The translations under genes and the position numbers were made by a program. 57,240 bases of DNA from Desulfobulbaceae bacterium (lineage in GTDB: Bacteria; Desulfobacterota; Desulfobulbia; Desulfobulbales; Desulfocapsaceae), in contig QKIH01000047.1 of NCBI GenBank assembly GCA_003249645.1, positions 1 to 57,240 of the forward strand, read 5' to 3'. Below the pieces are notes generated by a model. That model saw nothing but the letters and a program-made list of their open reading frames with translations, made no database searches and was not told the origin of the DNA. This document shows positions 44,600 through 53,152 of this stretch, piece after piece. Within the stretch, counting starts at the first letter, position 1. Each line of letters starts with the position of its first letter.

Positions 44600-44640
44600 A
44601 AATTAAAGCAGGGAGAATTATTTTCTCCCTGCTTTAATTT
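44600..44640. terminator. Strong hairpin terminator between flagellin copy 1 and the convergent modification gene
   Basis: An 18-bp perfect stem: 44600-44617 pairs with 44623-44640 around the core AAAGCAGGGAGAA and TTCTCCCTGCTTT, loop TTATT. A-rich flanks on the left and T-rich on the right allow it to act in both directions, which suits the convergent genes. Confidence 0.92.
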
Positions 44641-44687
44641 ATTCATTTCTAATGATCACGTGCATCAATTAATAGTTGATGCACATG

Positions 44688-47369
44688 CTAAATCGTTTCA
44701 TAGCCAAGAAGGTTCATAGCCTCAGCATTATGCATATAAAAAAGATCTAAATCTGATTTTGAGAAATCTTCTCGCCAATCAGATTTTTTCTTAACCCATT
44801 TTCCATCGGCCAGTTTCTCTCTTTCGGGCATTGTGTGATTCAATATTTCCAAACCGAGAAAGTCACTGATAGACTTCAGTGTCCCCTCCAGATCATTCCT
44901 CATTTGCTCATACTCTAGAATAAGTATGTTCGTTGGAGGATTCTTTATCCAGCTCAAAACATGATTTTGCCAGGATCCAAACCGACTATTGCCCTTAACA
45001 ATTTCACTTAACGACAACTCTTTGTTATAAAATTTCCACAAACTCATAACAGCTGCACGTCCGTCACGTACCACGTAAATACAAGGATTATCGTCTCTCT
45101 TTAACTCATGAGTTTTCACCAAAGGAAGATTTCCTGGTGGAAAATCAATTGTATTGTTATTTATTTCTATGTGCCCAACGGTTTCACGCAGCCTCTCATT
45201 TTCTCCCAAATCGTTCGGATATATGCTGGATGTTTTTTGGTTAAAACAGTGCCATAGTATAGTTCTAAGAAATGTGTTTCCGCTTCTAGGAAATGAAGAG
45301 AGCCAAATAACTTCAGCGTGTATTGGTGTTTTGTTTATATAACAGGAGTTTCTTTTGAGTGTTGTTATTATGTCGTCATTATTTTTCTTAGATAAAATGT
45401 GTTTGACGAAAAAATTGTCATTTTTCTCCGGCAGTCTTTGAAAAAGTGCGTGTGGCAATAATGCTACATCGCAAAGATCATTCTTGCCGAAAACAGTATT
45501 TTCATAACAATTGAAATTGAAGTTCCCTACAGCCAACTGATAACCGGTTGAAGGCAGTGCCCATTTTGTATTAAGTTTGAGCAACAATTTATTAACACTT
45601 ACCTGGTCATCTCCATCAATGAGGACTTGCTCGCAAAGTTGGCTTAAAAATGTCCGTGTTTTGGGACTGTTTTTTATATAAAAAAAGCCGCAGCAAAGCA
45701 CAAATCCCCATTCCTCGTGCACCTCTGGCGGCCAGTAAGTTCCTTGGCTGAAGATAAGCTCTGCGTCAATGTCTGCGATGAATTCTTGTGGGTCTTTAAA
45801 CCATACCGCATCGGCATCAGAGTGAATAACATCACGTCCCGTTTCTAAAAATAGTTGTATGACTTTAAGGCGATGAATCCACAGCCGATTAAGGCCATTG
45901 TCGCATGGCCGCAGTATTGTGGGTATACCTTTTGCGTTTAAATAGTTATAGATTTGAGAATCTAAGGAGACAACAATGTAGTTTTTTATGTTTAACTTCC
46001 ATATCCCTCGTAACCAGTTTTCAAGAACATCCAGGTAGTCATAATTCGCAAATGTTACTATGTATGCTTCATTTTCTGTATACGATACGCGCTGTTCTTT
46101 TGGAAAACTTGTTGCCTTGTCCTTTGTATATGTAACAATTTTATGTTTCCATTTTGATGCATCTGTTCTTTTCCATAGAGATTCATTTGAACTGAATTCT
46201 ATAATATTATTTCTTTGGAATTCTTGGAGACAGGCATCTAATTTAATATTCTGAGTGTCGTCAACGATTACTAGATGATCATCTGTTACTAGATGCTGGC
46301 AATACGATATATCTTTTTCAATGGTTGCATCTTTTCCACCATCAAGATGTATCACATCATACATTTCACCTTGCAGTTTCGGCAGTACTTCGACGGAATT
46401 CCCTTTTATTAGATCAAGCCTGTCAGGAAATACTTTTTCAAGATACTTGAAACATGCCTCAGTATAGGGGTGGGCACATGTATCAATGCATTTGATCTTC
46501 AAATTCGGATTTGCAAGCAGCATAATCAATGCAGAGTGCCCTGCATTAAACCCTATCTCCAGGCAATGTCTTTTTTCATACACAGCTTCGCAGAAATTTC
46601 TTCTTTTTTCTTTGAGTGAATCGACCGGCATTTTATTTAAGGCGTCAAACAAATTTACATAAAACAAGTTACCGTCAAGAAATTTCCCATGCAGCTGGAT
46701 TATGCTTAGAAGATCTGTGAGATAGGGTTTTGCCTGTTCTTCAATAGAATCAAGGAATTCATAGCCAGCAGCCCTCCTAAAGACCATCACGTTTCTTCTG
46801 TGATTTATATTTTTACTATCACAGGCCATTCGGATATCATTGGTCCTTTGTTCATCGAAGATAAAATTACGGATGAGAAATTCATTCTTCCACTCTTCTT
46901 CTTTCCTTTCTGCAATATGCCCATGTCCTCCCTGACCGATTCTCGCACCGGAAAAAACAACCCAATTATTTGAATGTGCTGTTAAAAAATCAAAAAGGAA
47001 TGGGTGTTGATTCAGTGGAACATGTTCAGCTACCTCTATCGAGACAACCAAATCAAATTTATGGTTAAGGACATGAGGATGGAGTTCGTTAAAGATATCT
47101 AAAACGAGCAGTTTTGGCATACTGTCATTGCGATATGAACCTTTAATTTTATTTGGCTCTATGCAGTAACTCTTTTCAAGAGAGAGATTGTCACATAAAT
47201 ATCTTGACAGAAAACCTAGTCCGCTGCCGAATTCAAGGCATGTTTTTGGCACAATCTGTTCTGTTATATAATTTGCCAGGCCAAAGTCAAAATTTTTTGC
47301 GTGTAATTTCAGGTGGGTCTCTTCAGTCCATGCTCCACCCTGGAATCCTTTAAGATCGTTTTTTTCCAT
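44688..47369 (-). CDS. Four-domain methyltransferase / methyltransferase / glycosyltransferase / sulfotransferase fusion
   Basis: An 893-residue protein with four enzyme modules. Residues about 35-200: class I SAM methyltransferase (CLEFGSGLGFLSRYL). About 215-415: a second SAM methyltransferase (CLEIGFNAGHSALIML, then YDVIHLDGG). About 430-660: a nucleotide-diphospho-sugar transferase with the DxD motif in HSDADAVW. About 685-893: a PAPS sulfotransferase with 5'-phosphosulfate loop SSFPRSGNTFLR and 3'-phosphate motif IYVVRDGRAAVMSLW. It lies between two flagellin genes on the opposite strand and upstream on its strand is another modification gene. The likely job is to build and decorate (methylate, sulfate) a flagellin glycan. 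The substrate is inference; the domain reading is firm. A good AGAGGA precedes the ATG. Confidence 0.8.
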   Translation of the reverse strand: MEKNDLKGFQGGAWTEETHLKLHAKNFDFGLANYITEQIVPKTCLEFGSGLGFLSRYLCDNLSLEKSYCIEPNKIKGSYRNDSMPKLLVLDIFNELHPHVLNHKFDLVVSIEVAEHVPLNQHPFLFDFLTAHSNNWVVFSGARIGQGGHGHIAERKEEEWKNEFLIRNFIFDEQRTNDIRMACDSKNINHRRNVMVFRRAAGYEFLDSIEEQAKPYLTDLLSIIQLHGKFLDGNLFYVNLFDALNKMPVDSLKEKRRNFCEAVYEKRHCLEIGFNAGHSALIMLLANPNLKIKCIDTCAHPYTEACFKYLEKVFPDRLDLIKGNSVEVLPKLQGEMYDVIHLDGGKDATIEKDISYCQHLVTDDHLVIVDDTQNIKLDACLQEFQRNNIIEFSSNESLWKRTDASKWKHKIVTYTKDKATSFPKEQRVSYTENEAYIVTFANYDYLDVLENWLRGIWKLNIKNYIVVSLDSQIYNYLNAKGIPTILRPCDNGLNRLWIHRLKVIQLFLETGRDVIHSDADAVWFKDPQEFIADIDAELIFSQGTYWPPEVHEEWGFVLCCGFFYIKNSPKTRTFLSQLCEQVLIDGDDQVSVNKLLLKLNTKWALPSTGYQLAVGNFNFNCYENTVFGKNDLCDVALLPHALFQRLPEKNDNFFVKHILSKKNNDDIITTLKRNSCYINKTPIHAEVIWLSSFPRSGNTFLRTILWHCFNQKTSSIYPNDLGENERLRETVGHIEINNNTIDFPPGNLPLVKTHELKRDDNPCIYVVRDGRAAVMSLWKFYNKELSLSEIVKGNSRFGSWQNHVLSWIKNPPTNILILEYEQMRNDLEGTLKSISDFLGLEILNHTMPEREKLADGKWVKKKSDWREDFSKSDLDLFYMHNAEAMNLLGYETI

Positions 47370-47500
47370 ATGTTCCTCTAAAAGTTTCCAAAAGATAAAA
47401 ATGGTCAGAGCACTTTTTCATCCCAACCACTACAATCTGTCATCATTTCTTCAAATTTCACAGGTATTACATTGCTTTTACAAACAAGTTATCGAAACAA

Positions 47501-50500
47501 TCACAATATTTTTCTGGAAAGTCTTTGCCACCATTCATGATTTAAGTAATCTTTCTCACCCCGCAACAAATCTTGCGGGAACTCATCGAGTTTTATTCCA
47601 TCAGCTAATGAAAAAAAGACCTTTTTCTTCGACAGAGAGAGAGACCCAAAACCAAGATCTTCGATGATCTGTATCATCATGCCCAACTGTTCACTCTCCT
47701 CCTTGCTAAAGTGAGGCGAGTGCAGCACAACTAGCGCTTCAAGAATCGATGCAAAGATCCATTGCCCCATATCTTCTTTTGGATCAATTTTCTCAAATCT
47801 TTCACTAACAGCAAGAAACTGTTCATCAATCTGAAGCTGGTCTGGGGACTCAAATAAATCCTTTAATAACTTCAACACGCCAACAGCGTACTGTGTTTCA
47901 TCAATATCCTGTGCAATACGTGCCAAGGACAATAATCGTGGAAGAGTTGGTGCCGTTTCACATAATAGCTTCAACCGGGTATAACTACTCAACAGGTAGG
48001 CATATCTTTCTTTTTTAGTCTTTTCAGATTTTCTGACCATAATATAAAGATCGAGAACTTCCAGATATTCTGCCTTATTAGCATCTATTCGATCAGGCTC
48101 ATCTGTCCAGAGATTTTTGAAAGAATCAACATAACCAGCTTCCGCCCAAAATGCCTCCCGATAAGTACAGCCCTCCTCGGTACTGACTAGATGATTTATA
48201 TCATCTATAATCAGATCTTTTTCAGACAATTCCAATAGTTTTTTGGTATGGCAATATATGGTATAAACACTGTCATTGTTGCTGACTTGAACAGGCACTA
48301 ATATGTTCAGCGTAGGTAGGAACTTAAATGGTTCATAACCAGCCTGGACAAGCAATACATCAACCATCTTATATTGCGAACTTTCATCACGAATATTCTC
48401 AATAATTATCATTGGAGAATGTTCAGCAAGCAGTTTCTCGGCACCTTGAATAATCTCAGCCTGCATTCCACCAACATCACCGATATATATCAAACCAACA
48501 CTATTAAACTTTTCTTTTTCCAGCTCCTCATCAAGTGATACTTCAATGATGAATTCATAACGTTCACGAATATCCTGAACCTCTGGGAGATGTGCAGAGA
48601 TGGCGTAAGGATACATCCTGGTTTGCCTAGACGCCCCAAGCCCAGCTTCTAAGACATCTATGTTTTGACAGCCATTATCCGTGATATTCATTTTGATGAA
48701 TGCAGCTAAATCAGATGATGGCTCATAGACGACAACTTTTGCTGCATATTGTCCAAAGAAAAGACTCCTTTGACCGCATTGCGCACCAATATCAATAACC
48801 GTTTTCTCTTGCAAGGGCAGCTGCTGTAGATATTCTTCCAGTAGCGGAAGAGCTTTCTCATGTTCAACTAAAAGCTGAACATCCTTTCGACCAGCCTCAT
48901 CTGGCAAGGCAACCTTTACATTTTTGCTTAAAAGTATCTCCTCACACTGCAATTCTTTCTCTTTGCACCACTTTTCCCAAACGCCCCGGTAGCAGTCTTC
49001 AAGTTTTCTCACAAAAGCACGTTGATCTGTCAGGACAGAAGACATTAATCTGTCACGAATAGTTCTTTTATATTCATCGATTTTATTTCGATCCGACGCC
49101 AGCTCAATTGCTATCTTGATGTAGTCTGCTTCATCTTTAGCAATGAGTTCATGAAGCCCAAGACTTGAAAGAATAGACCCGCCTACCCTTGCAGAATGTC
49201 TGTCCCCTTCAAGCACAACGACAGGGCAACCCATAACAAGTGCCTCCATCGTCGTAGTGGTTCCGTTATAGGGAAATGGGTCAAGCGCTATATCAACTTG
49301 ATTATAGAGCTTAAAATGCTCTTTCATACTTTCGGTGTAACCAATAATGTTGATTTGTTCAGGTAGCACCCCATAACCTTGAAAAATATTTTTCACATCT
49401 TGTGCAATTTCTTCGTCTCGAAAAGGAATACTTTTAAGCACCAAACTAAACGACCTGTCAGAACACAATAGTCGTGACCATACAGCCAAAGTCCTTCTGG
49501 ATAGTTTTGATGACGCATTAAAAGATCCAAAAACAATTGAATGGGCCGCCTCTTTCTTTCTATGCTCTATTTCCGGCAAGTCGTCAGGGGGGTCATAACA
49601 GAGAAACAAAGGATCGATCCGTAGCAGTTGTTCAGAATAAAACGGATCAGCCAATTTTTCAGGATCAGCAAAACTATCCGTAATCCTGTAGTCCATCGTC
49701 GAAAGACCGGTAGTATCCGGATAACCGAGATACGTTATCTGAACCGGAACATTTCGCTGCTTAAAAAGATCCAGTCGATTTCCACTCGTATGCCCGGATA
49801 GATCAACGAGAATATCAATCCTGTCTTCTCGGATTAAATCTTCAGCCTGTTGCGTGGTTAATGTGTGAATATCACGCCAGCTATAAGGAAGCATGGCTAT
49901 AAATTCTTCGGTAACCTTATCAACAATTTTATAATTGTAATACACATAGGGCTCAACCACGTTTCGGTCATGCCCCTTGATAATGGGTTTCATGAAATAT
50001 CCGACCGAATGCCTACGCAGATCACTCGACACGTAGCCGACCCGAAGTCTTTTTTTCAATATAGGGAGATTTGTTAATAGCTTTACTTCCAGGTTTTGAT
50101 TTTTGTTTCCCCACTTAATGTGTGCAGAAAAAATTTCATTTTTTTCTATCTCACTGGAATAGTGCATATTAAACATATAGTTCTGCTGAGACATTGAATC
50201 AGACGGATCAATTTCCATAGCCTTTTTACTGACATCAATGCAGTCTTCCTGTCTGCATGCCTGTAAATATGCAAAAGACAGGAGAATATAAGGCAGAATA
50301 TCAGCTGCATTCAGGTTAATGGCCTTCTCCAGATGAAAAATTGCCTTTTTCGTTTTCCCTCTGCTTCTATAGACTTGAGCCAAATTTACATGAGCTCCGA
50401 CGGCAGTTTCTTTCTTCTTGATTATTTTCAGAAAGTTTTCTTCAGCCTTATCATAGTGCCCGATTTCAAAATAAATGTTTCCCTGTGAGTTTAACGCCTC

Positions 50501-50818
50501 CAGATAATCAGGGTTAAGTTCAAGCGCCTTTTGAAATAAATTAATAGCCTCTAATAACTTGCCAGCGGTTCTTTGAGTAACACCAAGTTTATATATATAT
50601 CTAGATTCTTCGGGATAGAGAGTGACTATTTTAAGAAAATAAACGTATGCCTCTTCGGGCCGACCAAGCGTATTGCATAAATCTCCCAGCATTACATGGG
50701 CTTCAATATGCTGCGGCTTTCGGGATACCAGATCAGTCAGCAAGCCATACGCCTTCTCCAGTTGATCATCCTTAATTAATGACTTGATCCTGTCTAATTT
50801 TTTAGACCGTTTATTCAT
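47501..50818 (-). CDS. TPR / O-GlcNAc-transferase-like (GT41) / FkbM methyltransferase fusion
   Basis: About 1105 residues. N-terminal TPR units (to about 200, for example LEAINLFQKALELNPDYLEA) precede a SPINDLY/OGT-type GT41 catalytic region: GYVSSDLRRHSVGYFM, DILVDLSGHTSGNRLDLF, and DPFPYNGTTTTMEALVMGCP near the UDP-sugar site. An FkbM-type SAM methyltransferase follows (TVIDIGAQCGQRSLFF). The last 200 or so residues are helical and not recognised. Related GT41 enzymes glycosylate flagellin Ser/Thr in several bacteria. The place between two flagellins suggests the same target. The ATG at 50818 is preferred; a TTG at 50833 is in frame. It is divergent from flagellin copy 2 and probably co-transcribed with the downstream fusion gene 131 bases away. 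Confidence 0.82.
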   Translation of the reverse strand: MNKRSKKLDRIKSLIKDDQLEKAYGLLTDLVSRKPQHIEAHVMLGDLCNTLGRPEEAYVYFLKIVTLYPEESRYIYKLGVTQRTAGKLLEAINLFQKALELNPDYLEALNSQGNIYFEIGHYDKAEENFLKIIKKKETAVGAHVNLAQVYRSRGKTKKAIFHLEKAINLNAADILPYILLSFAYLQACRQEDCIDVSKKAMEIDPSDSMSQQNYMFNMHYSSEIEKNEIFSAHIKWGNKNQNLEVKLLTNLPILKKRLRVGYVSSDLRRHSVGYFMKPIIKGHDRNVVEPYVYYNYKIVDKVTEEFIAMLPYSWRDIHTLTTQQAEDLIREDRIDILVDLSGHTSGNRLDLFKQRNVPVQITYLGYPDTTGLSTMDYRITDSFADPEKLADPFYSEQLLRIDPLFLCYDPPDDLPEIEHRKKEAAHSIVFGSFNASSKLSRRTLAVWSRLLCSDRSFSLVLKSIPFRDEEIAQDVKNIFQGYGVLPEQINIIGYTESMKEHFKLYNQVDIALDPFPYNGTTTTMEALVMGCPVVVLEGDRHSARVGGSILSSLGLHELIAKDEADYIKIAIELASDRNKIDEYKRTIRDRLMSSVLTDQRAFVRKLEDCYRGVWEKWCKEKELQCEEILLSKNVKVALPDEAGRKDVQLLVEHEKALPLLEEYLQQLPLQEKTVIDIGAQCGQRSLFFGQYAAKVVVYEPSSDLAAFIKMNITDNGCQNIDVLEAGLGASRQTRMYPYAISAHLPEVQDIRERYEFIIEVSLDEELEKEKFNSVGLIYIGDVGGMQAEIIQGAEKLLAEHSPMIIIENIRDESSQYKMVDVLLVQAGYEPFKFLPTLNILVPVQVSNNDSVYTIYCHTKKLLELSEKDLIIDDINHLVSTEEGCTYREAFWAEAGYVDSFKNLWTDEPDRIDANKAEYLEVLDLYIMVRKSEKTKKERYAYLLSSYTRLKLLCETAPTLPRLLSLARIAQDIDETQYAVGVLKLLKDLFESPDQLQIDEQFLAVSERFEKIDPKEDMGQWIFASILEALVVLHSPHFSKEESEQLGMMIQIIEDLGFGSLSLSKKKVFFSLADGIKLDEFPQDLLRGEKDYLNHEWWQRLSRKIL

Positions 50819-50948
50819 ATTTTTTTGTCTCAAAAGAAGTTTTTTTTAAGTCTATCTTCAATCAAGCTCAATTTCCAGCAAATAACTCATTGTTATTATG
50901 ATATAATTTATTTTTTTCATTTTTTATTTATTTTTAGCATTTTTTTCT

Positions 50949-50975
50949 TAAATATTTTTTCTCAACCTCCGATAA
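50949..50975 (+). promoter_or_regulatory. Sigma-28 promoter of flagellin copy 2
   Basis: TAAA (50949-50952), exactly 15 bases, TCCGATAA (50968-50975), one mismatch from consensus. Start near 50982 would give a leader of about 160 bases. The 326 bases between the modification gene (50818) and the flagellin (51145) hold this promoter, the leader hairpins and no gene. TATGATATAATTT near 50897-50909 is AT-rich and could be a housekeeping -10 on either strand, but no -35 is evident. Confidence 0.78.
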
Positions 50976-51092
50976 GTATTTTGTAAAAGAGTTCAGCTTC
51001 ACATAAAATATAAGCTGGCTACAAAAAAGAAACCAAGCAATAAGGAGGTGTGACAATCAGTTAACTTTTTTTTGCAACAGTTTTTTTAAACC

Positions 51093-51106
51093 GGGCAAGG
51101 ATGCCC
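51093..51106 (+). promoter_or_regulatory. CsrA-type hairpin 1 in the flagellin copy 2 leader
   Basis: GGGC-AAGGAT-GCCC: four G-C pairs with GGA in a hexaloop identical to that of the flgM operon leader, although the stem bases differ completely. Nine of twelve positions match the CsrA consensus. A further GGA cluster (AAGGAGGTG, 51043-51050) lies upstream and is not a usable ribosome site because GTG is followed by TGA. Confidence 0.65.
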
Positions 51107-51125
51107 ACTCGAAACCCAAATAAAC

Positions 51126-51143
51126 ATATTCAAGGAGGAATAT
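51126..51143 (+). promoter_or_regulatory. CsrA-type hairpin 2 enclosing the flagellin copy 2 Shine-Dalgarno
   Basis: ATATTC-AAGGAG-GAATAT: a perfect 6-bp stem whose hexaloop is the ribosome-binding sequence itself, one base before the ATG at 51145. GGA in hairpin 1 is about 35 bases upstream, within the range bridged by one CsrA dimer. This is the layout of CsrA-repressed flagellin leaders. Confidence 0.65.
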
Positions 51144-51144
51144 C

Positions 51145-52635
51145 ATGGGTCTTACTATTAACACAAATGTAATGTCTCTCAACGCTCAACGTAACCTTGG
51201 GCAAACACAAAACAGCTTAGCAAAATCAATGCAGCGTCTGTCATCCGGTCTGAGAATTAACTCAGCAAAAGATGATGCTGCTGGACTTGCCATTTCCGAC
51301 CGAATGACCTCGCAGATCCAAGGTCTGAACCAGGCGGTCCGTAACGCCAACGACGGTATTTCTCTTGCACAGACTGCTGAAGGTGCAATGCAGGAAAGCA
51401 CCAACATTCTGCAGCGTATGCGTGAACTTGCAGTTCAATCTGCAAACGACTCAAACACTTCTGCAGACCGTGCTTCTCTCCAAAAAGAGGTTTCTCAGCT
51501 CCAGCAGGAACTGAACCGTATCTCTGAAACTTCTCAGTTCAACAACCAGAATCTTCTTGATGGTTCATTCACCTCCGCAAGATTCCAAGTTGGTGCTAAC
51601 AAGGGACAGTTTATTTCTGTATCTGTTGGTAATACCAGATCTACCAATATCGGTAACTACCAGATCAAGTCTGAAGTTACTGCAACCACAACAGCTACAG
51701 CTGGTAACTTTGATGCCCAAACTCTTGCCATTAACGGCAACCAGACAACTGAAACCGTTTCTGTTGCAGCAGATGCATCTGCTAAAGACATCGCTGATGC
51801 AGTCAACACTAAAAGCAATGAAACAGGTGTTGAAGCTGAAGCTGAAACCAACCTTAAAATCAGTAACCTCACCTCTGCAGGTTCAATATCTTTCTCTTTA
51901 AGAGGAACCAACACTTCAGCTAGTGGCAATGATGCAGTAACAATAGCTGCGGTTATAGAGGATCCTACGGATTTGTCTTCTCTTGTCTCTGCAATTAACG
52001 ACAATTCCGGAGCAACTGGAATTACCGCGCGGCTTGACAACGAAGGCAACTTGATCATGAACAGCTCCACAGGTGATGATATCCAGATCACCAACTTTGC
52101 CTACAACTCCGAAGGTGGTACTGCTACAGCTTCTTTCACTACCTTGGATGCCGACGGTGTCGATCCTAAAGACACAGCAGCAGTAGACCAAACTATCAGT
52201 TCTGGTACAGATATTGTTGCACGTGGACAAGTTACCTTCCACTCCAACACAGCTTACACCATAGACGTAACAGCAGGTGGTACTGATCTGCTTGCAGATG
52301 CATCAAACGCTTCTGGTTTAGAAGATGTAGCCTCTGTAGATATTGGTACCCAGATAGGTGCTGGAAATGCTCTCAAGGTAATTGACGGTGCTATTGCTTA
52401 CCTCGACTCTCAACGAGCTGATCTTGGTGCGGTAATGAATCGTTTTGAATCCACCATTGCCAACCTGAGCAACATCTCTGAGAACGTCAGTGCTGCAAGA
52501 TCTCGTATCCTTGATGCTGATATCGCACAGGAAACCTCTGCTATGACTAAGCAGAACATTCTGCAGCAGGCTGGTGTCTCCATCCTCGCTCAAGCAAACC
52601 AGGCTCCTCAGCTTGCACTCTCACTGCTTGGCTAA
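51145..52635 (+). CDS. fliC: Flagellin FliC, copy 2
   Basis: A 496-residue flagellin with intact ends: [40 protein letters not shown] and [20 protein letters not shown] to LALSLLG. The middle (about 165-400) is Ser/Thr/Ala-rich and differs from copy 1, though both share NGNQTTE-like and KTNLKIS-like motifs there. It has its own consensus sigma-28 promoter and a leader with two CsrA-type hairpins, so it is probably the major, tightly regulated filament subunit. Terminator at 52652. Confidence 0.97.
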   Translation: MGLTINTNVMSLNAQRNLGQTQNSLAKSMQRLSSGLRINSAKDDAAGLAISDRMTSQIQGLNQAVRNANDGISLAQTAEGAMQESTNILQRMRELAVQSANDSNTSADRASLQKEVSQLQQELNRISETSQFNNQNLLDGSFTSARFQVGANKGQFISVSVGNTRSTNIGNYQIKSEVTATTTATAGNFDAQTLAINGNQTTETVSVAADASAKDIADAVNTKSNETGVEAEAETNLKISNLTSAGSISFSLRGTNTSASGNDAVTIAAVIEDPTDLSSLVSAINDNSGATGITARLDNEGNLIMNSSTGDDIQITNFAYNSEGGTATASFTTLDADGVDPKDTAAVDQTISSGTDIVARGQVTFHSNTAYTIDVTAGGTDLLADASNASGLEDVASVDIGTQIGAGNALKVIDGAIAYLDSQRADLGAVMNRFESTIANLSNISENVSAARSRILDADIAQETSAMTKQNILQQAGVSILAQANQAPQLALSLLG

Positions 52636-52651
52636 GATGGCAAACTCTAAC

Positions 52652-52687
52652 CCCGGAGGCGCAGTTCTGGCCTCCGGGCCTTTTTTG
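52652..52687 (+). terminator. Rho-independent terminator after flagellin copy 2
   Basis: CCCGGAGGC (52652-52660), loop GCAGTTCTG, GCCTCCGGG (52670-52678), then CC and a run of six T. Confidence 0.9.
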
Positions 52688-52712
52688 TTTAAAAGACCCA
52701 ACTTATTTTCTT

Positions 52713-52732
52713 GGACTACAAGGAGGTAGACC
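52713..52732 (+). promoter_or_regulatory. CsrA-type hairpin enclosing the flaG Shine-Dalgarno
   Basis: CTAC-AAGGAG-GTAG (52716-52729) has the ribosome site in a hexaloop; outside an A-A mismatch two further G-C pairs extend the stem (GG at 52713, CC at 52731). Ten of twelve CsrA consensus positions match. The ATG follows at 52733. Confidence 0.6.
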
Positions 52733-53089
52733 ATGACTATTGAAGCATTAACTCAATCAACAGGTTCCACCACCCTCAGGGACTCACAGCCGACGTCACA
52801 AATTGATAATGCCAGGGTAAAAAATCAAAAGGCCCCTGAAGATTTAGCTGCAGGAGCGGCTGAAAACAAAGACATTCAATCAGAAGAACTTTTAAATGTA
52901 ATAAAAGGGATAACTGAAAACGGAATGTACTCTGTTCAATTTGAAAACAATGACAACGATGAATTGATTGTTAAAGTAATTGATAGAGATACCGATGAAG
53001 TAATTAGGGAAATTCCACCGGAAGAACTGCAGCAGCTCACCAAAAGACTTCAATCGCTTCAGGGAAATCTGGTTGACACAGTAGGTTGA
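52733..53089 (+). CDS. flaG: FlaG family flagellar protein
   Basis: A 118-residue FlaG. The N-terminal 55 residues are variable; the C-terminal domain has YSVQFENNDNDELIVKVID and EVIREIPPEELQQLTKRLQ, the family signature. FlaG influences filament length and sits between flagellin and fliD in many polar flagellates, as here. Its translation start is enclosed in a CsrA-type hairpin. Confidence 0.92.
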   Translation: MTIEALTQSTGSTTLRDSQPTSQIDNARVKNQKAPEDLAAGAAENKDIQSEELLNVIKGITENGMYSVQFENNDNDELIVKVIDRDTDEVIREIPPEELQQLTKRLQSLQGNLVDTVG

Positions 53090-53152
53090 TTTTTTTTCTG
53101 AAGTGCGAAAGGATAAATATATCCATGCACCCCAGAAAATGAGAGGTATAAA

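Noticed and set aside
51043..51053. Strong AAGGAGGTG before a tiny open frame upstream of flagellin copy 2
   Set aside because: The only start at that site is GTG followed directly by TGA, so no peptide is encoded; it was kept only as a possible extra CsrA contact.
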